Shown here piece after piece: positions 17,986 through 25,919 of a DNA stretch of 64,000 nt (positions within the stretch are counted from its first letter, which is position 1; the number at the start of each line of letters is the position of its first letter). Origin of the DNA: Phycisphaeraceae bacterium. Lineage in GTDB: Bacteria; Planctomycetota; Phycisphaerae; Phycisphaerales; Phycisphaeraceae. The notes below the pieces were generated by a model that ran no database searches, was not told where the DNA came from, and was given only the letters and a program-made list of their open reading frames with translations. The position numbers and the translations under genes are program-made. The stretch is taken from assembly GCA_029260615.1 (NCBI GenBank), contig JAJDCX010000034.1, positions 62,001-126,000 of the forward strand, in the 5' to 3' direction.

Positions 17986-18828
17986 CTAGCCCTTCTTGTA
18001 GGCGAACCCTTGCGGGAAGGGCAGTGCCTCGAACTTTACGTCCAGATTCCTCAGCGTTTCGCTGTGGCCGATCATCAGTGTGCCGTCGCTCTGGAGCTGT
18101 TCGTGGAACAGTTTTGCGCAGTTGTTTTTCATGGCATCGTCGAAATAGATCATCACGTTTCGACAGAAGATCACATCCCAAGTCCCAAACCGCTTGGCTG
18201 CCAAGCGGTCCTTGAGATTGAGTTTTTCGAAGTGAACCATGCTCTGCACCGTCGGGTCCAACTGGTACAAGCTTCCGTCCTGCTTGAAATACCGGCTGAG
18301 CACCATCGGGTTCATCGAGCGGATCGAGTAGTGCGGGTACTTGGCACCTTGCGCGGTCATCAACACCTTCTCGCTGATGTCCGTCCCCAGGATCTCGATC
18401 TTCCAGTCCGACAGGCGTATGCCCAGCGACCGGTGGATCTGGATCGCCAACGTGTACGGCTCCTCGCCGCTTGAACACGCCGCGGACCATATACGCAAAG
18501 TCTTGCTCGCGTTCCTGGCCTCCAGCAGCTTCGGCAGCACCTCCTGCTCGAAAACATCGAGCTGCGGCTCATTGCGGAAGAAGCTGGTCTCGTTGATCGT
18601 GATCCGGTTAAACATCTCCTGAAACTCGTCGGTCTGGTATGGACCGGCCGTCAGGAACATGATGTATTGATCGAAGTCTTCGAGTTCCAACTCATCCAGC
18701 CGGCGTGAAAGCCTGCTCTCCAGGACATACTTCTTGGTGTCCTGAAAGTAGATGCCGGAGCGCTCGTAGACCACCTTACGCAGCTTCTCGAACTGCGCCG
18801 TACTCATCGTAATGCTTTTAATCGCCAT
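17986..18828 (-). CDS. cheR: CheR chemoreceptor methyltransferase
   Basis: 280 residues. An N-terminal helical domain precedes the SAM-binding methyltransferase fold with RIWSAACSSGEEPYTLA (SAM site), NETSFFRN and DVIFCRNVMIYFD, all CheR hallmarks. It methylates receptor glutamates with S-adenosylmethionine. It is the second gene of the operon, 19 bp from cheA. Confidence 0.95.
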   Translation of the reverse strand: MAIKSITMSTAQFEKLRKVVYERSGIYFQDTKKYVLESRLSRRLDELELEDFDQYIMFLTAGPYQTDEFQEMFNRITINETSFFRNEPQLDVFEQEVLPKLLEARNASKTLRIWSAACSSGEEPYTLAIQIHRSLGIRLSDWKIEILGTDISEKVLMTAQGAKYPHYSIRSMNPMVLSRYFKQDGSLYQLDPTVQSMVHFEKLNLKDRLAAKRFGTWDVIFCRNVMIYFDDAMKNNCAKLFHEQLQSDGTLMIGHSETLRNLDVKFEALPFPQGFAYKKG

Positions 18829-18906
18829 GCTGGGTCCCTGGTCCTACCTAGTGCATCCCCGCCTGATCTGTGGTGCCTCTCGCCAACCGCTTGGCGTCGA
18901 CTGTCA

Positions 18907-19440
18907 TTACGCCGCCTGTGAGCCACTGTGCTCTATCTCGGCGATCTCGTCTGCGGTAAAAAGTTTGTCCAAGCTCAGCAGGATCAGCAGCCGGTCTTCC
19001 AGCTTCCCCACGCCCTGGACGTAATCTGTGTCAGACCCGGATACCATCGCCGGCGGCGGCTCGACGATGCTTGAATTGATACGCAACACCTCGTTCACAC
19101 GGTCCACCGTGAAACCGATCACCCGGCTGGCGATCTCCACCACGATGATCCGAACATCGTCCGAGTTCTCCAACTCAGCCAGCCCGAACCGCTTGCGCAG
19201 GTCGATCACCGGGATGATTTTCCCACGCAGGTTTATCACGCCCTCAACAAACGGCGGGCTCTGAGGCACCCGGGTGATCTGCATCATCCGGTTGATTTCC
19301 TGCACACTGAGAATCGGGACCGCATACTCCTCTTCACCGACCTCAAAACTCACCAACTGCAACAGCTCGCTATCAGCAGATGCCTTGTCAATCGCGGAAT
19401 TGATTTCTTCGGTGCTCTGGGCCTGGGTTTCGGTTGTCAT
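18907..19440 (-). CDS. cheW: CheW coupling protein
   Basis: 177 residues from ATG 19440, preferred over ATG 19455 because GGGAG lies eight bases before it. The single CheW domain includes VPILSVQEINRMMQITRVP and GVINLRGKIIPVIDLR, the family's most conserved stretches. It links CheA to chemoreceptors. It heads the operon cheW-cheR-cheA-cheX-cheY-fapA-cheB, all on the minus strand with short gaps. Confidence 0.95.
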   Translation of the reverse strand: MTTETQAQSTEEINSAIDKASADSELLQLVSFEVGEEEYAVPILSVQEINRMMQITRVPQSPPFVEGVINLRGKIIPVIDLRKRFGLAELENSDDVRIIVVEIASRVIGFTVDRVNEVLRINSSIVEPPPAMVSGSDTDYVQGVGKLEDRLLILLSLDKLFTADEIAEIEHSGSQAA

Positions 19441-19777
19441 CGTGTGATCTCCCATGTCACGAAATCAACGCCAGTCTCCGACGCCTGTCGCCCACTACGT
19501 CTTGCGGGCCGTGATCGGCACATAAGTGGTTGCCCACTTTAAGTACACGGTCATGCATTGCATCGGAGGTGGGGCCCCTGCGCTTTAGGGTCTTTGAATC
19601 ATTAACCACTTAGCAGGTACGGTAGGGGGGGTTACAGAATTATCGGCGATGGCTGATACCCACCATCCCCAGCGGACTAGCCTCCGGGGACCACCAAGGA
19701 ACCGCCTCCTGGTCCCCCAGCCGATGTCCCGCTCCCCGTAGCGGTCAACCCCTCGGCAAGGTAGACTTCATATAGAT
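19441..19777. other. Divergent intergenic region, cheW and lipoprotein
   Basis: The 337 bp between cheW and the rightward lipoprotein gene should contain both promoters. G/C-rich partial inverted repeats (CCTCCGGGGACC and GGTCCCCCAG-like blocks, about 19680-19720) are visible, but no clear promoter or operator can be named. Confidence 0.4.
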
Positions 19778-20401
19778 ATGAGATACCTACCCGCCATCCC
19801 GTTGCTCTTATGTCTCTGCCTACTCACCCCCGGCTGCTCCCGCGCCATCGTCCAGGCCGATAACCCCGCCCCCGTCGCTACCGACCAATACCGCCAGACC
19901 TTCCAGGCCTCCGTCGATGTCCTGCGCGACCTGGGCTTCACCATCGACCGCCGCGACTACCGCTTCGGAAAAATCACAACCCTCCCCATCGGCTCGCCCA
20001 ACATCTTCGAGGTCTGGAACCCCCACAACACCACCCGCCAACAAGCCATCGAATCCACACTCGCCAGCGAACAACGCCGAGTCAACATCACCCTCACCCC
20101 GGCCGACCAACCCAGCCAGCCCAGCGCATCAAGTCTCTCGGACTCCGGGGATAGTTCCGGGGGGATTTCGACGGCAGGCTACACACTCCAAGTCGAAGTC
20201 ATCCTCGAACGCAGACAGATCCCCACACGCCGCCTCGCAGGCTCCGCTCGAAGAAACGTCTTCTCCAACCTCGCCGCCCCCCCCAAAAGCCTCCTTGCCC
20301 AAGGCGTCACCGGCAACTACTGGGAAGTCGTAGGCACAGACCCACATCTTGAAGCGCGCCTCGTCAAAGAGATCACCGAACGAGCAGATAGGAACGAATA
20401 A
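19778..20401 (+). CDS. Predicted lipoprotein, function unknown
   Basis: 207 residues. A hydrophobic signal peptide ends in the lipobox LTPGC (Cys20). The mature part has a mixed alpha/beta region (about 35-110) containing LRDLGFTIDRRDYRFGKIT, then a Ser-rich linker and a C-terminal region. The pattern 'sudden loss of function across residues that read as defining a small periplasmic domain' is absent; the gene looks intact. I do not recognise the family. It borders the R-M island and has host-like base composition. Confidence 0.75.
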   Translation: MRYLPAIPLLLCLCLLTPGCSRAIVQADNPAPVATDQYRQTFQASVDVLRDLGFTIDRRDYRFGKITTLPIGSPNIFEVWNPHNTTRQQAIESTLASEQRRVNITLTPADQPSQPSASSLSDSGDSSGGISTAGYTLQVEVILERRQIPTRRLAGSARRNVFSNLAAPPKSLLAQGVTGNYWEVVGTDPHLEARLVKEITERADRNE

Positions 20402-20475
20402 CGTCCAGGTATCGACCGGATCGCCGCGTTGTAAACATTTATACTGTCGGCATTACACTTGGTATTGACTCGGCC

Positions 20476-21219
20476 TCATTCTTCCAACAGCGAGATGAAC
20501 TTCGCTCGTCCGAACGAAGCCTTCACAGTCGTCGCTTCTGTCTTACGTCCCGAAATCCGGTAGTCGGCGGAACCGAGGAAAGCTACAAGGACATCATCAA
20601 CGACCGCGAGCTCGCCCGTTCTGGTAAACGCCACCATCAGATGAAGACCAACGTGTGGATAGTGGCAATCTATACTCGCCTTACCTCGCGAGGTTTTGAT
20701 CTCCAAACCATCCGGCACGCGGACCGGTCGACGAAGAGGTCCACGCACAGCGGCACCGATTTTTTTGCCGCTGCGAACCCGTGCCGGCAGCTTCGAGTAG
20801 TCATTGGTTTCGAGGAACAGATCGGGGTAGTCACTCTTGCTATTCCCGACGAGTGCGCCGTTCTGGTAGCGCGTAACCAAATATTGCGTCACAACGATAC
20901 TTACGGTATCCCCAGCAATGAAATCGAGCAGAACCTGTTCGTGCTTAAGCAACTCTTCTATGCGGGCGACCTCATCGTGCGTGTCGATCCGCGAACGAAG
21001 CGCTGCCCAAGTCTCTCGGAGCAGCACCGGGGAGTTAAGTATTTCCTCAACATGCAGCCGGAGTCCCGGCGCTTCCTTCGCAAGCCAAGGAACGAGCGTC
21101 TCCACAGTAGTGACGGAGCGCCTATACCAATCAATGTTTGATGGCGCGTAGGATTCAAGCTCGGCCTTAGCCCCCTCTACCTGTTGGAGGATCAGGGGCA
21201 GGGCATCGGTTTCAGTCAT
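20476..21219 (-). CDS. Probable type II restriction endonuclease
   Basis: 247 residues. The identification rests mainly on context: it follows the controller gene by ten bases and is divergent from a cytosine-5 methyltransferase. A PD-(D/E)XK-like centre is visible: Asp133 in YPD and Glu173-Ile-Lys175 in PDGLEIK, with the following SIDCHYPHVGLHL strand. The N-terminal half is helical. I cannot assign the recognition sequence or a named family. Base composition is lower in G+C than neighbouring genes, consistent with horizontal acquisition. Confidence 0.75.
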   Translation of the reverse strand: MTETDALPLILQQVEGAKAELESYAPSNIDWYRRSVTTVETLVPWLAKEAPGLRLHVEEILNSPVLLRETWAALRSRIDTHDEVARIEELLKHEQVLLDFIAGDTVSIVVTQYLVTRYQNGALVGNSKSDYPDLFLETNDYSKLPARVRSGKKIGAAVRGPLRRPVRVPDGLEIKTSRGKASIDCHYPHVGLHLMVAFTRTGELAVVDDVLVAFLGSADYRISGRKTEATTVKASFGRAKFISLLEE

Positions 21220-21228
21220 TTTTACCCT

Positions 21229-21441
21229 CTAGTGAAACAAGTCCGCAGCAGGTATCCCAAGCGCTGTTGCGATGCGATAAACATTTCGGATACCCACATT
21301 ACGTTCGCCCCGTTCAATCCCACCGATATAGGTACGGTCGATCTTTGCTATGCGAGCCAGTTCCTCTTGGCTGAGGCCCTTTTGCAAACGGATCTCTCGG
21401 ACTCGTTCGCCGAACTTTTTGAGTACATCACAACGTGCCAT
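21229..21441 (-). CDS. XRE-family controller (C) protein of the R-M system
   Basis: 70 residues, a single helix-turn-helix domain (GLSQEELARIAKIDRTYIGGIERGERN). Size and position immediately before the endonuclease gene are those of C proteins, which time restriction expression by binding C-boxes. A matching operator lies just upstream. It is co-transcribed with the endonuclease. Confidence 0.9.
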   Translation of the reverse strand: MARCDVLKKFGERVREIRLQKGLSQEELARIAKIDRTYIGGIERGERNVGIRNVYRIATALGIPAADLFH

Positions 21442-21462
21442 TTAAAAATTATCGCATATGAT

Positions 21463-21487
21463 GTTGATTGGTCCACGGACTATGAGT
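21463..21487. promoter_or_regulatory. C-box operator for the R-M controller
   Basis: Read on the minus strand, the site has the palindromic half-box ACTCATAGT, the spacer CCGTG and a weaker second half-box GACCAATCAAC. This matches the arrangement of known controller-protein operators (GACT-N3-AGTC, a TCCGTG-type spacer, then a second copy). It lies 22 bp before the controller gene and 82 bp before the methyltransferase. Confidence 0.65.
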
Positions 21488-21568
21488 ATCATGAGGTGGG
21501 GGCTTTCCGATGCGTCATTCGTCAGATAGGATGCGCCATGTGGGCCGTTGATAGACAGAGAATTACTT

Positions 21569-22867
21569 ATGAGTCAGACAAATCCATCCAAACGCTTCGC
21601 CGAGTTCTTTGCCGGAATCGGGTTGGTTCATGAGGCGTTGAAGGGCTCTGGATGGGACTGTGTGTACGCCAACGATATCGACCCGAAGAAAGAGGCGATG
21701 TACAAGGGGCACTTCGGTCCCAGTCCGTACTTCTACCTAGAAGACGTATGGCAGACCGAGCAGATCGTTGAGGAGATCAAGGAAAGTGTATTCCTGGCTA
21801 CAGCATCGTTTCCGTGTACCGATTTGTCGCTTGCAGGGAATTGGGAGGGATTCGAAGGTGATCACTCCTCTACATACTTCGGTTTTATCCGCGTTCTTCA
21901 ATCGCTTGGTGGTCACAAGCCGAAAATCGTGATGTTGGAGAACGTGACTGGCTTTCTGACATCGAAGGGTGGCGAAGATTTCGCCAGAGCCGTATCTGCC
22001 CTTGCAGCGGAGGGCTATTGGATCGACTGTATTGTGCTTGACGCAAAGTCGTTTGTGCCGCAAAGCCGCCCCCGTGTGTTTGTAATCGGATTCCATGAGT
22101 CATTACAGTCCGAACGGATAATTCGCCAGGTAAAAAACGGGTGGTTCGGTGATGGATGGCAAGCGGCCATAGACTCAGCCGATTCGCTTCGACCAGATTC
22201 ACTACTACGGTTGATGGCCAAGACTGAGCTTTCGACAGGATGGGCAACGCTTACGCTACATCCCCCAAAACAAACGAAATACTCACTAGCATCCTTCATC
22301 GACACCGATGACGATCAATTATGGTGGGACAAAGCCGCGAACGATAAGCACTACGCGATGCTCTCCGATCTCCACCGCAAGGAAGTGGAAAACCGCTGCA
22401 AGGCAGGCGGGCTACATGTGGGTACGGTGTATCGGCGGTGTCGGTATAACAAAATGCGAGCCGAAGTCAGGTTTGACAATGTTGCGGGCTGTTTGCGAAC
22501 ACCACGAGGCGGAAGTGCTCGTCAGATTGTAATGATCATCGACGATGCAAGAGTCCGGTTCCGCTGGATGTCGCCACGAGAGTATGCTCGGCTTCAAGGA
22601 TCGCCAGATTTCACACTTGCCAAGAATACAACCCAGTCACTGTTCGGATTCGGGGACGGCGTATGTGTTCCAGTAATCCGCTGGTTAGACCAAAACATCC
22701 TAACACCAGTGTACGAGGACGAAATGACTTCCACAGGGCATATAGATTGTGCGAAGATACAGGGAAGAAATGGTGCGAGTTCAGTTCCGAAGCGAAATGT
22801 CGGGGCTATCAAAGAAGCTGAGGGCCTGACACAGCAGATCACCCAACGGGTTGACGCGACTCAGTAG
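21569..22867 (+). CDS. DNA cytosine-5 methyltransferase of the R-M system
   Basis: 432 residues from ATG 21569. Motif I is FAGIG (14-18). Motif IV has the catalytic Cys83 in SFPCTDLSLAG. Motif VI is LENVTGF, motif VIII is PQSRPRVF, and motif X reads FGFGDGVCVPV, with Asp where many enzymes have Asn. The target-recognition region lies at about 215-330. It protects host DNA from the divergent endonuclease. The gene is intact and lower in G+C than its neighbours. Confidence 0.93.
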   Translation: MSQTNPSKRFAEFFAGIGLVHEALKGSGWDCVYANDIDPKKEAMYKGHFGPSPYFYLEDVWQTEQIVEEIKESVFLATASFPCTDLSLAGNWEGFEGDHSSTYFGFIRVLQSLGGHKPKIVMLENVTGFLTSKGGEDFARAVSALAAEGYWIDCIVLDAKSFVPQSRPRVFVIGFHESLQSERIIRQVKNGWFGDGWQAAIDSADSLRPDSLLRLMAKTELSTGWATLTLHPPKQTKYSLASFIDTDDDQLWWDKAANDKHYAMLSDLHRKEVENRCKAGGLHVGTVYRRCRYNKMRAEVRFDNVAGCLRTPRGGSARQIVMIIDDARVRFRWMSPREYARLQGSPDFTLAKNTTQSLFGFGDGVCVPVIRWLDQNILTPVYEDEMTSTGHIDCAKIQGRNGASSVPKRNVGAIKEAEGLTQQITQRVDATQ

Positions 22868-22969
22868 CCCAACCCCGTCCTTAGCGCCCTTCGTGTCTTG
22901 TCAATCTATCTGTCTATGCTTCATTCAAAGAGTACTTGGCGTTCGCCTTGTCTCACCTCATCCACTCCC

Positions 22970-23091
22970 GTGCGCACAAATTGGCGGCTTCCGCCCACAA
23001 ATCTTTACGGTTGACTCATTTTTTCATCCCCCGTCCCCACCGCAAGTAATAACTTTTCCGCTCCGCAAAAGACCGCATCTGTGCGCTCAAA
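22970..23091 (+). promoter_or_regulatory. GTGCGCAC composite element, copy A (degenerate)
   Basis: First site CGTGCGCACAAAT (centre 22973.5). The second box ACAAATCT starts at 22997, 25 nt after the GCGCAC. The distal site CTGTGCGCTCAAA is centred at 23084.5, 111 bp from the first. Spacing and order match copies B and C beside the phage modules. The sites are less perfect than in B and C, so this copy is the least certain. Confidence 0.5.
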
Positions 23092-23262
23092 CCTGTCGCT
23101 GCATCCAAGGGTAGAGGCCGGCGTGTTTTTCCGTCGGCCTCATGACAACCCCTCGGCGGCGGTCGTCAGCTTTCCTGAGTACCCGATTGATTAAAAGGGC
23201 GGGGACTCACGGGCTCCCAATCTCCCGGAAGTTTGCCAGGTTTTACCCGGTACGCGACCGGC

Positions 23263-23308
23263 GGCCTTTGGAAGATGTTCGAATGAAGATTCGAACGGTT
23301 CCGGGGCC
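23263..23308. other. Long stem-loop upstream of mqnD
   Basis: GGCC, GGAA and GTTCGAAT pair in order with ATTCGAAC, TTCC and GGCC, giving 16 pairs with two small internal loops and a GAAG tetraloop. The inner 8-bp stem (23277-23284 with 23289-23296) is perfect. No T-run follows on either strand, so it is not a standard terminator. It could be a regulatory leader or a protein-binding site. Confidence 0.55.
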
Positions 23309-23531
23309 AGGGGGAGGGCTTGGAAGCGGACCGCCCCAGCCAAGCGCGGATCCCTAGGACGTGGCATCGACCCCGCCCCGACCGATCACGACCTACCGCA
23401 AAGGCCGGCAAAACCGAGGGTTTAAGAACCTGTTGCATCAAGCATTAACCCGCCTGCACAACTACCGCGAAGCCCAGCTCTCCCCTGCGCCGCTGTGGTT
23501 ATCCATACCCGATCCCGGTACACTTCCCTGC

Positions 23532-24440
23532 ATGAATACCAAAATCGATGCCGAGCGCAAGACGCTACGGATCGGGCACAGCCCGGATCCTGATGATGCG
23601 TTTATGTGGTACCCCTTAGCCAACTTCACCGCGCCGGACGGCAAGGTCTTGACCCCCAAGATCGACACCGGCCGATACGACTTCATACACGTCCTGGAAG
23701 ACATCCAGTCGCTCAACGAGCGCAGCGAAAAAGGCGAGTTGGAAATCACCGCACTGTCGATCCATCAGTACCCCTTCATCGCCGACAAGTACGCCCTGAC
23801 AAGCTGCGGCTCATCCATGGGCGACGGCTACGGCCCGATGATCGTCTCACCCAAACCCATGACGGTCGCCGACCTCAAGGGCAAACGCCTGGCGATCCCC
23901 GGGTACCAGACCACCGCCTGGCTGGCGACCCAACTCATGCTCGCGGAGCAGGGGATGAGCAAGGACGACTTGACCGCCGAGTTTGTGATGTTCGACGAGA
24001 TCATCCCCAAGGTCATCGCCGGCGAGTATGACGCCGGGCTGATTATCCACGAGGGGCAACTGACCTACGGCAACGATGGCCTGGCGTGTGTCAGTGACCT
24101 GGGCAAGTGGTGGACCGATTCCCGCAAGCTCCCGCTGCCCTTAGGTGGCAACGCGATCCGCCGTGACCTGGGCGATCAGATGCCAGCGATCTGCCGGGTG
24201 CTGCTGGATTCCATCGAGTACGCGCTGGAAAACCGAGACGAGGCGGTGGCGTTTGCATTGAACTGGGCCCGCGACATGGGCTCGGACCTCGCGGACGAAT
24301 TCGTCGGCATGTACGTCAACCAGTGGACTCTGGACTACGGCGACCGCGGCCGAGAAGCCGTGCGCAAACTATTAAGTGAAGCCGTCGCCGCTGGCCTGGT
24401 GCCGGATTGCGGCGAGATAGATTTCGTCGATCCCGCCTGA
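23532..24440 (+). CDS. mqnD: 1,4-dihydroxy-6-naphthoate synthase (futalosine pathway)
   Basis: 302 residues from ATG 23532. The periplasmic-binding-protein-like fold of MqnD is seen in GHSPDPDDAFMWYPL near the N terminus, LTSCGSSMGDGYGP, and LIIHEGQLTYGNDGL. MqnD converts cyclic dehypoxanthine futalosine to 1,4-dihydroxy-6-naphthoate in menaquinone synthesis. MqnA is related but lacks this start motif. The remaining mqn genes are not in the window. Menaquinone would also supply electrons for N2O respiration. Confidence 0.9.
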   Translation: MNTKIDAERKTLRIGHSPDPDDAFMWYPLANFTAPDGKVLTPKIDTGRYDFIHVLEDIQSLNERSEKGELEITALSIHQYPFIADKYALTSCGSSMGDGYGPMIVSPKPMTVADLKGKRLAIPGYQTTAWLATQLMLAEQGMSKDDLTAEFVMFDEIIPKVIAGEYDAGLIIHEGQLTYGNDGLACVSDLGKWWTDSRKLPLPLGGNAIRRDLGDQMPAICRVLLDSIEYALENRDEAVAFALNWARDMGSDLADEFVGMYVNQWTLDYGDRGREAVRKLLSEAVAAGLVPDCGEIDFVDPA

Positions 24441-24493
24441 GCGCTCGCATGATGTGATGATTACGATGGGATGGTGGGAAAACGGAGTATGCC

Positions 24494-25207
24494 ATGTCGA
24501 CAAAGATGATGATGGGTACGTTGTGTTTTGGATTGATGTTGTGGGGTTGTACATCACAAAGTGTTGCCGAAGAAGATGTCGCGAAGACTCAATCAACGAT
24601 CGAGAAACCCGTAACGATCACGGCCGAGCAGTGGGGTTCGGACCCGTTACCGATCCCGGAAGATCGCAAGCACACACCGAAGTTCATCACCATTCACCAC
24701 GCCGGCGTTGATTGGAAAGCGGGGAATGATCCTTATGAGAAGATCCGCAACCTCCAATCGTGGGGGAAGAAGACGGTTGAAGATGGCGGTAAAGATTGGC
24801 CGGACCTCCCGTACCATTTTTTGATCTCGCCGGATGGCCGGATCTTTGAAGGCAGGCCTATCGAATACGAGCCTGAGACCAACACGAATTATGATGTGCA
24901 TGGGCACATCGGTGTGCAGATATGGGGCAACTTCCAGAGCCAGCGCATCAGCCCGTCGCAGGTCGATTCGGTGGTGCATCTGACAGCGTGGCTGTCTCAG
25001 GAATACGGCGTAGAGGATGCTTCGATCGGGGGCCATCGTGATGTGGCGAAGGACACGAGTTGTCCCGGCGCCGACTTCTATCGTTACCTGGAAGACGGGC
25101 AGTTTCTGGGGTGGGTCAATCAGGTCCGTGACGGCGAATCGCCCACGATCGACCTGGGCGAGCCGCTGGAGGGCGGTCCGACGGAGATGATCCCACTGCC
25201 GGAGTAG
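24494..25207 (+). CDS. N-acetylmuramoyl-L-alanine amidase, lipoprotein
   Basis: 237 residues. The signal peptide ends in LMLWGC, a lipobox. The Amidase_2/PGRP domain (about 60-210) has zinc ligands in ITIHHAG and GGHRDVAKDTSCPG, with the LPYHFLISPDGRIFEGRP core. It cleaves the amide between muramic acid and the stem peptide. Most likely it is a host cell-wall recycling or remodelling enzyme. It is also the only peptidoglycan hydrolase near the phage packaging module, so use as a lysin cannot be excluded. Confidence 0.9.
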   Translation: MSTKMMMGTLCFGLMLWGCTSQSVAEEDVAKTQSTIEKPVTITAEQWGSDPLPIPEDRKHTPKFITIHHAGVDWKAGNDPYEKIRNLQSWGKKTVEDGGKDWPDLPYHFLISPDGRIFEGRPIEYEPETNTNYDVHGHIGVQIWGNFQSQRISPSQVDSVVHLTAWLSQEYGVEDASIGGHRDVAKDTSCPGADFYRYLEDGQFLGWVNQVRDGESPTIDLGEPLEGGPTEMIPLPE

Positions 25208-25248
25208 GGGTTTTTAGCGGGCACGCACTTGGGTTCAAGGCCGATGCA

Positions 25249-25323
25249 TTGAGAACTGACGCATCCGTAGCGGTATAATTAGATAGTAAGATTTGACTCG
25301 ATCCACGCTAAGACGTGTATACT
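25249..25323 (+). promoter_or_regulatory. Two overlapping sigma70-like promoters before the FHA gene
   Basis: TTGAGA (25249-25254) and TATAAT (25274-25279), and TTGACT (25293-25298) and TATACT (25318-25323), each separated by 19 bp. The hexamers are good but the spacing is two bases longer than ideal. Confidence 0.45.
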
Positions 25324-25397
25324 CTTGGCTTGCACCCACCCCGGTATTCAACGGGACACGGTGAGCTCGGCATCTATGCCGGCGGAGGCGTTTGTTT

Positions 25398-25859
25398 ATG
25401 GCAACCATCGTAGTGCTTAACGGACAGAACAAGGGCGAGTGGTACACGATCGGGAGCCGAGCGTTTGTTTTTGGGCGCGACAACAAGCTGTTGGCCCAGA
25501 TCAACGACCCCTGTGTTTCACGGGAACACATGGAGGTCCGCAAGGAGTCAAGCGACAACTGTTACTACGCGGTGGATATGGATAGCCATAACGGCGTGTT
25601 CGTGAACTGCGAGCGGGTGGTTAAGTTCAAGACTTTGCATGAGGGAGATGTGATACAGATCGGGCACACCTTGATGGCTGTCACGCTCGACGAGTTTGAC
25701 GATGATCTTCAGGCAAGGCGTTACCTGCGTAACTGCGAGAAGAAGTTCCAGGGCGAGATCGATCACATGCGTGAGGCAGAGGAGGAACGCCGGGAAGAGA
25801 TTTCGGGTGCGACACTTGGGCTCCGTTCGCTGTTGCCATTTGGGAAGAGACGTAAGTAA
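25398..25859 (+). CDS. FHA-domain protein
   Basis: 153 residues from ATG 25398 (GGAGG nine bases upstream). One forkhead-associated domain at about 5-95 with FGRDNKLLAQINDPCVSREHMEV and DMDSHNGVFVNCERV, which bind phosphothreonine peptides. A charged helical tail follows. It is a phosphorylation-dependent adaptor in Ser/Thr kinase signalling; partners are not visible. It converges on the terminase gene with a 60-bp gap. Confidence 0.88.
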   Translation: MATIVVLNGQNKGEWYTIGSRAFVFGRDNKLLAQINDPCVSREHMEVRKESSDNCYYAVDMDSHNGVFVNCERVVKFKTLHEGDVIQIGHTLMAVTLDEFDDDLQARRYLRNCEKKFQGEIDHMREAEEERREEISGATLGLRSLLPFGKRRK

Positions 25860-25919
25860 GTTTTCGTTCCCCGGTATATTGTCCTGGTGCGCTACAGATG
25901 TGCGCCGAGAGTGATGCCT

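Larger units (their letters stand above)
22868..23531. other. Long intergenic region between R-M island and mqnD
   Basis: 664 bp without a convincing gene. It contains a degenerate copy of the GTGCGCAC element (22970-23091), a shorter inverted repeat GAGGCCG/CGGCCTC (about 23115-23142), and the long hairpin at 23263-23308. The frame that opens at 23361 and runs into mqnD is not protein-like before ATG 23532. Confidence 0.6.

Noticed and set aside
23361-23531. N-terminal extension of the mqnD frame
   Set aside because: Composition is unlike the family; MqnD proteins begin near ATG 23532.
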